Counted from the first letter of the stretch, positions 42,458-51,658 are shown. The stretch is 64,000 nt of DNA from LC029 sp036676475 (GCA_036676475.1 JAKFCU010000105.1:34809-98808), one strand, 5' to 3'. Notes: generated by a model not told the origin, from the sequence alone. Numbers and translations are program-made.

Positions 42458-43502
42458 GATGAAATGGATGAGTCTAGTGGGTCTTTCCGTCATGATCCTA
42501 TTTACTGGTTGTGCCAAGCAAGAGCAGCCAACAAATGCCGCACCAACACCTGCATCTACGGTAGTCCCAGCAACAAAGGAAGCGGCTAGTGGAACGTTAT
42601 CCTTTTATACCTCTCAACCGGATGAAGATGCAGCCAAATTAGTAGCCGCCTTTAATCAGAGGTATCCCGAGATTAAAGTAGAGACTTTCCGCTCGGGAAC
42701 AGAAGAAGTCATCTCCAAAATTCAGGCAGAGAAGCAGGCGGGTAATATCCAAGCTGATGTCCTTCTCGTTGCTGATGCCGTAACATTTGAAGGGCTCAAG
42801 GCCGAAGATATGCTTTTGTCCTACAAATCTACTGAAACAGAGAAAATCCCAGCCGCCTTTGTGGACAAGGATGGAACCTACACGGGAACGAAAATTATGT
42901 CCACTGCACTCGTGGTGAACACCGAAAAAGTTAAAGCATTGCCTGATTCCTGGAAGGTGCTTATCGATTCGGCTGCAAAAGGCCAAAGCTTGATGCCAAG
43001 TCCATTGTACTCCGGAGCCGCTGCCTATAATCTGGGCGTGTTTACCCGCAACAATAATTTTGGATGGGACTTTTACAAATCGCTTCATACCAATGAGGTC
43101 ACGGTGACTAAGGGGAATGGCGGAGTGTTGAAAGCCGTGGCCGCAGGTGAAAAATCTTATGGAATGGTCGTTGACTTTATCGTAGCCCGTGCGAAAAAAG
43201 AAGGGTCACCCGTTGAATTGATTTATCCAAAAGAAGGGGTGCCTGTCATCACCGAGCCGATCGGAATTATCAAGAATACAGACAATAAACCAGCAGCAAA
43301 AACGTTTGTTGATTTCGTACTCTCTAAAGAAGGGCAGAAAACAGCGGCTAGTTTGGGTTATACACCGATACGCGAAGGGGTAGAAGCACCTGAAGGATTA
43401 AAAACCGTCGATCAATTGAAGGTATTGGAAGGAAATACGCAAGAGCTCTACAAATCCCGTGAAGCAGACAAAAAGGAATTCGGCAATGTTTTCGGCAATT
43501 AA
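42450..43502 (+). CDS. ABC importer substrate-binding lipoprotein (FbpA/AfuA type)
   Basis: An extracellular binding lipoprotein of 350 residues. Lipobox ILFTGC (Cys about 21), a linker rich in Ala/Pro/Thr, then a type II periplasmic-binding fold: LSFYTSQPDEDAAKLVAAF, VLLVADAVTFEGLK, NVEK-type VVNTEKVKALPDSWK, and YTPIREGVEAP. The family covers iron(III), thiamine, 2-aminoethylphosphonate and hexose-phosphate binders. I see no clear pair of iron-ligating tyrosines, and the SurE neighbour favours a phosphorylated ligand. ATG at 42450, AGGAGG upstream; overlaps surE by 8 bases. Confidence 0.85.
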   Translation: MHKMKWMSLVGLSVMILFTGCAKQEQPTNAAPTPASTVVPATKEAASGTLSFYTSQPDEDAAKLVAAFNQRYPEIKVETFRSGTEEVISKIQAEKQAGNIQADVLLVADAVTFEGLKAEDMLLSYKSTETEKIPAAFVDKDGTYTGTKIMSTALVVNTEKVKALPDSWKVLIDSAAKGQSLMPSPLYSGAAAYNLGVFTRNNNFGWDFYKSLHTNEVTVTKGNGGVLKAVAAGEKSYGMVVDFIVARAKKEGSPVELIYPKEGVPVITEPIGIIKNTDNKPAAKTFVDFVLSKEGQKTAASLGYTPIREGVEAPEGLKTVDQLKVLEGNTQELYKSREADKKEFGNVFGN

Positions 43503-43505
43503 TCG

Positions 43506-45209
43506 GTGAAAAAGATGAAAGTTATTCAAAAACTAAGAAGGGGGATGGGCAATCTGCCTGCTTCCCCTGTCTTTTTCATCGTTGCCGCCGCAGTTTCCTT
43601 ATTTTTTATTCTCCCTTTCATCAAACTTGTCTGGCTTAGCTTCTTTGGGGAAACGGGTGTAACCCTGAACCATTACGTAAGTCTCTTTGAAGAGGAGAAG
43701 ACTTGGCGTATATTAGCAAGTACACTCATTATCGTGTTAGGATCAACACTGCTTTCTGTTGTGCTTGGGTTTACAACGGCATGGCTTATCGCTTACAGCG
43801 ACATACGATACAAGAAAATCCTGCAAATCTTCATTATACTTTCATTTATTATTCCCTCGTATATCGTTTCCTTGGCTTGGGCCCAGTTGATGAGTACAAA
43901 CGGTATTTTAGCTCAAATCACATCTTGGAAACCGTGGAATATGTACAGTTATGGAGGAATCATTATCGTCATGGGATTGCATCATTATCCCTTAGTTTAC
44001 TTGCTTACCCTGAGCGTCCTCCGAAAGATTCCCCGTGATCTGGAATGGGCTAGTCGAGTATCCGGTGTGGGGCGCTGGACAACGTTTAAACGAGTAACCC
44101 TTCCTCTTTCGCTCCCGGGTCTAGCAAGTGGGGGTCTACTGGCTTTCTTGGCTTCCTTAGATAATTTCGGGATCCCTGCCTTCCTTGGGATCCCTGCACA
44201 GATTAACGTCCTAAGTACAGCTATCTATGAAGAAGTGGTTGGATTTGGTCCTGCGGCATTTGCAAGGGCTGCTTCACTGAGTGTGATCTTAGGCGTCATT
44301 GCCTTAGCAGGAACATGGCTGCAGTGGAAACTTTTGGGTAATTCCAAGCGACAGGAAACGGTTCAAGAGGACTATGAACCTCGATTCTCCTTGGGAAAGG
44401 CCCGAAATTTGGTTGAATGGACCATGTGGGGAGCCTTAGGGTTAACCACTCTCGTTCCTGTATGTAGTATGGGAATCACCTCGCTGATCAAGGCGTACGG
44501 TTTACCTGCCCGTCCAGAAAACTTGACGTTCAAGCATTATGCCTTTGTTTTGACGGAAAGCAGCAAGGTTCAATCGGCTATACAAAATAGCTTTTATTTA
44601 GCCTTTGTGACGACCATCATCTGTCTATTTATAGGAACGGCTATTGCCTATTGGCGTGTCCGTAAGAATTCTCTGTGGGTACGCGGTTTGGAAATTTTCA
44701 TTGGATTACCTTACGCTTTACCTGGAGTCGTTTTTTCTCTAGCCATGATCTTTACGTGGATGGAACCCATTCCTGGCTGGAATCCTGGTATATATGGCAG
44801 TGTGACCATTCTTTTTATTGCCTATACCACCCGTTTTATGATTCTTCAAGTACGTGGAAGCCTTACCGCTCTTCTCCAAGTCGATCCCTCCATGGAAGAG
44901 GCTGCACATGTTAGTGGATCAAGTGGGTTCAGGAAGTGGAAAGCGATTCTGCTCCCACTTATGTGGCCGGGGGTGCTTGGAGGAGCCTTTCTTGTAATGT
45001 TAACAGCTCTCACGGAATTAACGGTCTCTTCATTGCTTTGGTCATCGGGTTCAGAAACAATCGGGGTAGTTGTGTTTAATTTCGAACAAGCCGGGTCCAC
45101 CAGTCATTCGACAGCTTTGTCTAGTTTAATCGTATTGATCATCTTTATCAGTATGATTGGTCAATATGTTCTGCGAAAATTTGTAAAGGGAAGGGTGAAG
45201 CAACTGTGA
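43506..45209 (+). CDS. ABC importer permease, two fused permease domains (FbpB type)
   Basis: A 567-residue inner-membrane protein with about 12 helices, composed of two tandem permease halves. Each half ends in an EAA loop that docks the ATPase: LEWASRVSGVGRWTTFKRVTLPLSLPG in the first (about residue 185) and MEEAAHVSGSSGFRKWKAILLPLMWPG in the second (about 470), quoted here in part. Fused permeases are usual for FbpB/AfuB-type importers. GTG start at 43506 with a poor ribosome binding site, or ATG at 43515; it begins three bases after the binding-protein stop. Confidence 0.9.
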   Translation: MKKMKVIQKLRRGMGNLPASPVFFIVAAAVSLFFILPFIKLVWLSFFGETGVTLNHYVSLFEEEKTWRILASTLIIVLGSTLLSVVLGFTTAWLIAYSDIRYKKILQIFIILSFIIPSYIVSLAWAQLMSTNGILAQITSWKPWNMYSYGGIIIVMGLHHYPLVYLLTLSVLRKIPRDLEWASRVSGVGRWTTFKRVTLPLSLPGLASGGLLAFLASLDNFGIPAFLGIPAQINVLSTAIYEEVVGFGPAAFARAASLSVILGVIALAGTWLQWKLLGNSKRQETVQEDYEPRFSLGKARNLVEWTMWGALGLTTLVPVCSMGITSLIKAYGLPARPENLTFKHYAFVLTESSKVQSAIQNSFYLAFVTTIICLFIGTAIAYWRVRKNSLWVRGLEIFIGLPYALPGVVFSLAMIFTWMEPIPGWNPGIYGSVTILFIAYTTRFMILQVRGSLTALLQVDPSMEEAAHVSGSSGFRKWKAILLPLMWPGVLGGAFLVMLTALTELTVSSLLWSSGSETIGVVVFNFEQAGSTSHSTALSSLIVLIIFISMIGQYVLRKFVKGRVKQL

Positions 45210-46285
45210 ATACCACTGTGAGAGGGTTAACCAAAACATTTAATAACTTTACCGCTCTTCATTCCATCCATTTAACGATCAACAGTGGAGAATTTGTAGC
45301 TATTTTGGGGCCATCGGGTTGTGGTAAAACGACGTTGTTGCGTCTCCTTGCCGGATTTGAAGCACCAACAGCTGGAGAAATTAGGATGAATGATAGAGTA
45401 GTTGCCGGGAAAGGGGTAGTTGTTCCTCCTGAAAGGCGGAATCTGGGAATGGTTTTTCAATCCTTTGCCCTATGGCCCCATATGAATGTAAGGGAGCATG
45501 TCCTATTTCCCCTTCGCAACCGGAGGGAACGGTTAGCTCCTGACGTTCGCGGTCATGAGTCTGAGTATGTAGATGAAGTGTTACGGATGGTTGGACTTTT
45601 CCCCTTAGCTAATCGAATGCCAGCAGAGCTTTCCGGTGGTCAAAAGCAGCGTGTGGCGCTTGCCCGTGCCATTGCAGCCAAACCAAGCCTATTACTCATG
45701 GATGAGCCACTGAGTGCCTTGGATGTAGAATTACGAATGGAGATGCGCAAAGAAATTCAAGTACTTCACCACAAAACAGGTGCTGCCATCGTATATGTAA
45801 CCCATGATCAGGGGGAGGCATTGGCTATGGCTGATCGAATTATCGTCATGAAGGACGGTCGAATAGAGCAAATCGGAACCCCACAAGAGATCTATACGAG
45901 GCCTAAATCCGAATTTGTGGCAAGCTTCGTAGGCAAAGCCAATTTAGTGAAGGGAAAATGGGAGAAGGACCGTTTTATCCCGCAAGTTGCTGATCTGGGA
46001 GTAACTTGGCAGCCAGACTGGGTTGATGAACAATTCCGGACCAAAGGGCTTTGTCCCGTTCGCCCGGAACAGCTGCGCATATCCGAGAGTGGCCCCGGAG
46101 TAATAGGCAGAATCACCAATACGCAGTATCAAGGAAGAGAAGTACATTATACCGTAGATGTTTGCGGTCAAGCATGGGAAGTTCACGGTCCCGTTACTCA
46201 CACGTTCGCACGTGGAAGTGTCGTGAGCCTTCATTACGTTCAAGAGCAAGTCGTTAGACCACAAAAACAATTAACCATGGCATGA
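45206..46285 (+). CDS. ABC importer ATP-binding protein
   Basis: A 359-residue ATPase of the FbpC/PotA class. Walker A GPSGCGKTTLLRLL (about residue 38), Q-loop MVFQSFALWPHM, signature LSGGQKQRVALARAI, Walker B LLLMDEPLSALD and H-loop VTHDQGEA; a TOBE-type C-terminal domain (about 245-355) follows with PVRPEQLRI. GTG start overlaps the permease stop by four bases. Last gene of the operon. Confidence 0.93.
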   Translation: MNTTVRGLTKTFNNFTALHSIHLTINSGEFVAILGPSGCGKTTLLRLLAGFEAPTAGEIRMNDRVVAGKGVVVPPERRNLGMVFQSFALWPHMNVREHVLFPLRNRRERLAPDVRGHESEYVDEVLRMVGLFPLANRMPAELSGGQKQRVALARAIAAKPSLLLMDEPLSALDVELRMEMRKEIQVLHHKTGAAIVYVTHDQGEALAMADRIIVMKDGRIEQIGTPQEIYTRPKSEFVASFVGKANLVKGKWEKDRFIPQVADLGVTWQPDWVDEQFRTKGLCPVRPEQLRISESGPGVIGRITNTQYQGREVHYTVDVCGQAWEVHGPVTHTFARGSVVSLHYVQEQVVRPQKQLTMA

Positions 46286-46291
46286 ATCGAG

Positions 46292-46328
46292 AAGAGGGTA
46301 TACAATAAGAAGAAAATACCCTCTTTAT
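46292..46328. terminator. Terminator between ABC operon and helicase gene
   Basis: AAGAGGGTAT / ATACCCTCTT stem with a 14-base loop, followed by TTAT; convergent genes on both sides. Confidence 0.7.
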
Positions 46329-48610
46329 ACTGTCTCTAACAGCCCCATATCCAAACACGTTTTAACAGAGAAGTTTTTGATTCCAGTCTGAAAACGTATT
46401 TCGATGTTTTCTCCACCGACCTTAACGATTTCTCCACGACCAAAGACCCGATGCTTCACAACCTTTCCTACTACCAATTCTGCTTTATTCCTAATAGCGT
46501 TCGAATTGTATGAAATGATAACGGCTTTCCCCTGACGTTCCTTTCCCTGTCCCTTACTAAAGCCTTTCTCATTTCGATTTTGCGAAGCAGATGGCTTCCT
46601 TGCAGCAGCAGAATTCTGATACTTTGCCGTTTCCTTTTTCGAATTCTCATTTGGAGGATTCATGATATTTCTGACATCTGTAACAAATTGGGACTCTGTG
46701 GTTTTTTCCTCATCCCGTTTCCGATACACAATGAGTTCCAGGTGCTTTTTCGCCCGTGTCATTCCCACATAAAACAAACGAGTCGCCTCTTCCATTGCAT
46801 CGCTATCCGCTGAACCCATTTTGCACTCATCAGAGGATGGGATAATACCCTCGATCAGGTCAATCATAAATACCCTCTCGAATTCCAAACCCTTCGCACT
46901 ATGAAAGGTCGAGAACGTTACAGCATTTTGACCCTTTCTGGATTTAGCGGTCTTTAGAACCGATTCCAAATGCTTTAGCCGACTCGCAAACTCTTCCATC
47001 GTCTCCAGTGTGTCTGAAATCTCCTCTAGCGTGTTCAGAATGCCAATTAAGTATTCCTTTCGAAAACCTAGCCGCTCACACATCTTTTCTAATGCTTTCT
47101 CATAGCCTAATCGATCTCGAATGACACGGATGGCATGTAGCGGCGGCATCCCCCTCATTTGCTGGAATGTCTCTTTGCTTGACTTCAACTGTTTGACTTG
47201 ATAATTCTGCAATTGGACATATTTCAGTAAGTTATCGAATACGGATTGGTTATTGCCAATTTCCTTCACAGCCGCCATCTGCTGTTTTGTAATATATCCG
47301 TTAAACTTCAAATGGATTTTCTCCAGAATGTCAGGACGCCTATCGGTGAAGGTCATTCTCATGAAGTTCAGAATATCTTCAACCACCCAATGTGAGAAGA
47401 AGCGATTGTCAGCGTCTTTCATATAGAAAGGGATTCCTGCTCGATCAAATTCATTCATTAATGCAATGGATGACGAGTTGTTACGATACAACACTGCCAC
47501 TTCAGCGAGATTTTCGATCTTCTGGATTTCTTGCACCAAATACTTTGCCTGGTATATATAATCAGTTAAACTCCTGATTTTAATTGACTTATGTGATTGA
47601 TTCTTCGTAAACATGTTCTTGTTGTACCGATTCTTATTTCTTTTGATGAATTGATTTGCTACATTCACGATATCTCTGGATGACCGGTAATTTTGCTCCA
47701 TAAATAAAGTGACGGCATTGGGGTACACCTGCTTGAAATTAAGCAAGTAGGACGGCTCCGCCCCTCTCCAGCTATATATGGACTGGTCATCGTCGGCAAC
47801 AACGCAGAGATTTCCATGTTCTCGAACCAACTTTTCGATCATGGCATGTTGCACCATAGAGGAGTCTTGGCTCTCGTCAGTCAAAACATAATCGTAACGG
47901 TGTTGATATTTCCGAAGAAGCTCCTTATCTCCCTCCAAGACCTCGTTCCCTATGGTCAGCATATCATCATAGTCAAGCAACAGCTTGCTTGATCCAGACT
48001 TCTTAAATGCCTCATATTCATGAAGCAGCCGCTTGGCTTCTGGAACATCAACTTTAACCAGTGACCATTTATCTGAAGGGATCATCTTGTTTTTGATAAA
48101 GCTAATATAGGTGGTCAGATCATCCAATTGGTCATCGGTGATATTTTCGCCCACAATCGATTTGAATAGATTCCTCAAAATAATTTTCTTATGTAACGGG
48201 GGATTATTCGAATCAAATGCTTCCTTTCCCTCCAAGTCCATGTCGCCTTCGATAATCTGATAGGAAGTCCTCGTTTTGCGAAAATGCTCCCGTACCACTT
48301 CAAAGGCAAAGCTATGTATCGTCGAGAAATCAACTGGAGGTATGTCGGGAAAGAAGCGTTTGAATCGCTCCTTCATGTCATTTGCCGATGCCCGACTAAA
48401 TGTAACTGCCTTTATTCGAGATGGATCTACACCTTTTTCCTGTATTAGATAGCCAATCCGCATCATGATAGTGGTCGTTTTCCCCGACCCAGGTGATGCC
48501 AATAAAAGCAATGGTCCTTCCGTTTGAAGAACTGCTTTCAACTGGACTTCATTTAAGGAAATACCTATTTCATTCTTCTTGCGTACAAAGAAATCTTCCT
48601 TTACCTTCAT
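46325..48610 (-). CDS. UvrD/Rep-family DNA helicase (YjcD-like)
   Basis: A superfamily 1A helicase of 761 residues, near the 759 residues of B. subtilis YjcD. Motif I LLASPGSGKTTTIM, motif Ia AVTFSRASANDMKERF, motif II LTDESQDSS, motif III VADDDQSIYSWRGA, motif IV EQNYRSSRDIV, motif V TFHSAKGLEFERVF and motif VI LFYVGMTRAKKHL are all intact. The C terminus carries a PcrA-like Tudor/KOW segment, VGKVVKHRVFGRGEIVKV, used for contact with RNA polymerase or other partners. ATG 48610 with AAAGGG. Confidence 0.9.
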   Translation of the reverse strand: MKVKEDFFVRKKNEIGISLNEVQLKAVLQTEGPLLLLASPGSGKTTTIMMRIGYLIQEKGVDPSRIKAVTFSRASANDMKERFKRFFPDIPPVDFSTIHSFAFEVVREHFRKTRTSYQIIEGDMDLEGKEAFDSNNPPLHKKIILRNLFKSIVGENITDDQLDDLTTYISFIKNKMIPSDKWSLVKVDVPEAKRLLHEYEAFKKSGSSKLLLDYDDMLTIGNEVLEGDKELLRKYQHRYDYVLTDESQDSSMVQHAMIEKLVREHGNLCVVADDDQSIYSWRGAEPSYLLNFKQVYPNAVTLFMEQNYRSSRDIVNVANQFIKRNKNRYNKNMFTKNQSHKSIKIRSLTDYIYQAKYLVQEIQKIENLAEVAVLYRNNSSSIALMNEFDRAGIPFYMKDADNRFFSHWVVEDILNFMRMTFTDRRPDILEKIHLKFNGYITKQQMAAVKEIGNNQSVFDNLLKYVQLQNYQVKQLKSSKETFQQMRGMPPLHAIRVIRDRLGYEKALEKMCERLGFRKEYLIGILNTLEEISDTLETMEEFASRLKHLESVLKTAKSRKGQNAVTFSTFHSAKGLEFERVFMIDLIEGIIPSSDECKMGSADSDAMEEATRLFYVGMTRAKKHLELIVYRKRDEEKTTESQFVTDVRNIMNPPNENSKKETAKYQNSAAARKPSASQNRNEKGFSKGQGKERQGKAVIISYNSNAIRNKAELVVGKVVKHRVFGRGEIVKVGGENIEIRFQTGIKNFSVKTCLDMGLLETV

Positions 48611-48792
48611 GCCAATTTACCCTTTCGTTCGACCGATCAAATCCTGTACCCATTATAGCATCGTGCCCAATAGAAATGAAAAAGAGGATTCATCGCTATC
48701 TCCTCTACCAAGGCTTTCAAATTTGCTAACGACTCATCAAAACCAAATGATCTTGCAGCCCTAAAATCGCAGAATAATTCGAATGATTAATG

Positions 48793-48821
48793 TTGACGGT
48801 ATTAGTCCTAGGATCTATAAT
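48793..48821 (+). promoter_or_regulatory. Sigma-A promoter of the riboswitch transcript
   Basis: TTGACG (48793-48798), 17 bases, TATAAT (48816-48821). Transcription would start near 48828, about 24 bases before the aptamer. Confidence 0.8.
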
Positions 48822-48849
48822 AATTTTAATATAAATTCACTGCTAGATA

Positions 48850-48929
48850 TTGGCAAATTTATTGAAAAATAAGGACGCAAAGCTTCAGGCCTAATGAAGG
48901 TAAAACATTCTACGGCGGCTGGGTTGCCT
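48850..48929 (+). ncRNA. Cyclic-di-GMP-I (GEMM) riboswitch aptamer
   Basis: The class I consensus elements occur in order: GGCAAA (48852), a GAAA-type loop, the invariant GGACGCAAAGC (about 48873-48883), GGCCTAA, and the closing GGCTGGGTTGCC; GGCAA pairs with TTGCC (48924-48928) to form P1. Downstream, AGTGGTG (48932-48938) can pair with CATCACT (48954-48960), which is also the left arm of the terminator, so the RNA can switch between antiterminator and terminator. It should sense c-di-GMP. The natural target is probably the GGDEF gene at 50089, now separated by a tnpB element. Confidence 0.9.
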
Positions 48930-48948
48930 AAAGTGGTGTGTTGAGACG

Positions 48949-48982
48949 AAAACCATCACTTCTTGAGTGTGATGGTTTTTTA
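48949..48982 (+). terminator. Riboswitch expression-platform terminator
   Basis: ACCATCAC / GTGATGGT stem (extended by AA/TT) followed by six T. Its left arm overlaps the alternative antiterminator pairing. Confidence 0.88.
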
Positions 48983-48988
48983 TTTATT

Positions 48989-50047
48989 GCGTTCTAAACA
49001 CCCGTGACTTCAGTCATGGGTGTTCAGAACGCTCGGACAATTAAACGCTTTTTCAAGCAATCTGTTAAAAAATATAGCGATAAGACGATTGTAAAAGCAA
49101 AGCGTAAAAATCGAAAATTAACAGTTGTTGATCTTGAAGGTCATCCAAAATTTAAGAGTAAGAAAAATCCGAAGCAATCTTATCAATCTAAATTTGTGAA
49201 TAATAATATTCAGGTCATAGGAAATAAGATTAAGCTTCCTAAGCTGGGTTTAGTTAAATTCGCCAAATCCAAAGAAGTGAGTGGTCGGATTTTAAGCGCA
49301 ACGATTCGGCGCAATCCTTCTGGAAAATACTTTGTGTCCTTATTGGTAGAGACTGACATTGAATTATCCAAAACCAATAAAGAAGTGGGTATCGACGTCG
49401 GACTAAAAGATTTTGCGATCCTCTCTAATGGTGAAGTATTTGCTAATCCCAAGTTTCTTCGTAAAATGGAGAAAAAATTAACTCGCGAACAACAAACTCT
49501 TTCGAGACGAGAAATAGGTTCATCCAATTGGAATAAGCAGCGTATCAAAGTTGCTCGCATCCATGAGCGCATTGTTAATGCGAGAACAGATTACTTGCAA
49601 AAGATCTCCACGCATATTGTCAAAAACCACGATATTATTGCGATTGAAGATTTGCAAGTATCGAATATGATAAAAAACCACAAATTAGCCAAAGCGATAA
49701 GCGAAGTGTCTTGGTATCAATTTCGAGTTATGTTGGAATATAAAGCGAAATGGTATGGTCGAACGGTGATTGCAGTCGGAAAAACTTTTGCTTCTTCTCA
49801 ACTATGTTCTAATTGTGAATACCGAAACAAAGAAGTCAAAAACCTGAATCTTCGTGAATGGACATGTCCTTCTTGTAACACCCAACATCAAAGAGATCTT
49901 AACGCCAGTCAAAACATTCTTGCCGAAGGCAAAAGACTACTCTCTGCATAGTGGCAGTAACCGTAGGAACTACGGAGATAGCTTGGTGAATTAGTCGAGG
50001 TTACTCGGCTTTATCCAAGAATCCTGCGACTTCAGTCGTGGGAGGTT
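48989..50047 (+). mobile_element. IS200/IS605-family element carrying only tnpB (IS1341-like), internally deleted
   Basis: The left end is a 44-base imperfect hairpin (GCGTTCT...AACACCC / GGGTGTT...AGAACGC, 48989-49032), and the right end has the related hairpin GCGACT-TC-AGTCGTG near 50027-50040. Both contain GACTTCAGTC. There are no terminal inverted repeats or target duplications, as expected for the family, and no tnpA. The left hairpin is fused directly to codon about 70-80 of tnpB. The 3' segment after tnpB (49952-50047), with CCGTAGGAACTACGG, is where an omega RNA would be encoded. The exact ends are not certain. Confidence 0.82.
49004..49951 (+). pseudogene. tnpB: N-terminally truncated TnpB (RNA-guided nuclease family)
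   Basis: Encodes about 310 residues where a complete TnpB has roughly 370-400; the N-terminal recognition/wedge part is missing and the frame runs in from the left-end hairpin. Remaining features are intact: HPKFKSKKNPKQSY, RuvC Asp in GIDVGLKDFAI, Glu in IIAIEDLQVSNM, the zinc ribbon CSNCEYRN...CPSC, and the last RuvC Asp in HQRDLNASQNI. No ribosome binding site is seen before the GTG at 49004 or the ATG at 49016. Likely inactive as a guided nuclease, although the catalytic triad is preserved. Confidence 0.8.
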
Positions 50048-50088
50048 CAAATTGATTGGCCACTGGCATGAGGAGGAGGAAGACAACA

Positions 50089-51579
50089 TTGAGCTTACAC
50101 CGTTTAACAATCTGCCTACTCGTGTTTGCCATTCTTTTCGTGTCTGTTCAGACTACTGTTGCTGTTTGGGAGAGCCGCTACACCTTTGATCTCTACATAA
50201 TGAATATGATGGCCCCGGCACTATCACTCATGGTACTGATCCTTGTCGTACGGAAACACAGCGGAGAGTCGAAACGTTTTTGGGCTATCATCGCCATCGC
50301 GGTAGCTTGTGAATTGACGGCCCAGACAATCTGGGGATCTTATGAATGGATATGGTCGACAGAAGCGCCCGAAATCGGTGTCGCTGACCTTTTTTGGGTA
50401 TCCCAATCCTTTCTGTACATAATCGCATTTTATATCTGGCTTGAGAGCTCCGTCGAAAAGACACGGTATTTGTTCGATTCCGCCATTCTGCTCGTCAGTC
50501 TCTCAGTCATCAGCTGGGAATTCCTGATGAAACCGGCTTATTACGGAACCCAGGACTGGGATTTCTTTACACTATCGGTGGATTTGATTTATCCGATGAC
50601 CTCTCTTTTAATGATATATACCGTTACAGTATGGCTGCTCAACGGCGAGCAAAGACTCAACATCAACGCGCTGGTGTCCTTAGCAGCCGGATCCTTTTGC
50701 TACGTCTTCGGAGATTCACTTTATGTGTTCCTCATCGACGTGCACCAATTGGAGGCCCTGGAGCCATGGATCGATCCATTTTGGACATCCAGTTCATTCT
50801 GCATGGCCTTGGCCGGCTTGTATTCGTTACATCCGGTCTCGCGCCAGACTAAGATCGCCGAGTCGAGCCTTGGCCGGATAGTCCGCTTCTCCGTTCCTTA
50901 TATCGGCCTTCTCCTGCTCGTCGGACTTCTGATTTTTGGTCAACGCATTAACGAAACCATTATTGCTGGCCTGACGCTTACTGTCGTGATGATCCTGATC
51001 CGGCAGGTGATGTTTCTGCTGGAGCGAGAGAAGCTCCTTGATCAGTTGAAGCAGGCGCTTGCACGGTCGGAACACTTAGCCAACTATGACTGCCTCACGG
51101 GCCTGCTCAACCGCAGAACGTTCGAGAAAGAGCTCGTTGCGACGCTTGCTTCTGCGGCAGTGAAACAAGAGCGCGTAGCCGTCCTGTATTTCGATTTGGA
51201 CAAGTTCAAAAAAATCAACGACTTGCATGGTCACCGTACCGGAGACCTTATGCTGCAGGCCGTAGCGGAACGAATCATTCCGCTACAGAGCGAAGTCGTA
51301 AGCTGTGCGCGACTTGGCGGTGATGAATTCGCAGTTAGCATCGTTATTTCAAGCGAAACCATCCGATTGGATCAATTCGCCGGTATCATCGTGCGGGAAA
51401 TTTCCAAGCCATTTGAGTTGGAGGAACATGTCATCCACACTTCGTCAAGCGTAGGTATCGCAGTTTTTCCCGACCACGCCCTTAATTTGACAGATTTGAT
51501 CAAAAAAGCGGACCAAGCCATGTATCTCGCCAAGCGTGGAGGCGGAGGCCGATTCACATACTATAGGGCTTCATCGTGA
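50089..51579 (+). CDS. Membrane-bound GGDEF diguanylate cyclase
   Basis: A 496-residue protein with nine or ten predicted helices in the first 310 residues and a C-terminal GGDEF domain (about 330-490). The active site reads RLGGDEFAVS, with YFDLDKFKKINDLHGH for Mg/GTP binding, so c-di-GMP synthesis is expected. I see no RxxD inhibitory site five residues before GGDEF. AGGAGGAGGA at 50071-50080 best fits a TTG start at 50089; an ATG at 50068 lacks a site. The gene is visibly richer in G+C than its neighbours. It lies directly after the tnpB element and so downstream of the c-di-GMP riboswitch. Confidence 0.9.
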   Translation: MSLHRLTICLLVFAILFVSVQTTVAVWESRYTFDLYIMNMMAPALSLMVLILVVRKHSGESKRFWAIIAIAVACELTAQTIWGSYEWIWSTEAPEIGVADLFWVSQSFLYIIAFYIWLESSVEKTRYLFDSAILLVSLSVISWEFLMKPAYYGTQDWDFFTLSVDLIYPMTSLLMIYTVTVWLLNGEQRLNINALVSLAAGSFCYVFGDSLYVFLIDVHQLEALEPWIDPFWTSSSFCMALAGLYSLHPVSRQTKIAESSLGRIVRFSVPYIGLLLLVGLLIFGQRINETIIAGLTLTVVMILIRQVMFLLEREKLLDQLKQALARSEHLANYDCLTGLLNRRTFEKELVATLASAAVKQERVAVLYFDLDKFKKINDLHGHRTGDLMLQAVAERIIPLQSEVVSCARLGGDEFAVSIVISSETIRLDQFAGIIVREISKPFELEEHVIHTSSSVGIAVFPDHALNLTDLIKKADQAMYLAKRGGGGRFTYYRASS

Positions 51580-51658
51580 ATTTGAGACTGTCGATTAACC
51601 ATCATGGCCAGCCCTGAGGACAGTTGGAAGGGTAACATAGGGGAAAAAATGAAGCTGA

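Noticed and set aside
48989..49032. Left-end hairpin considered as a second riboswitch terminator
   Set aside because: It lacks a T-run and shares GACTTCAGTC with the right-end hairpin, so it belongs to the insertion element.
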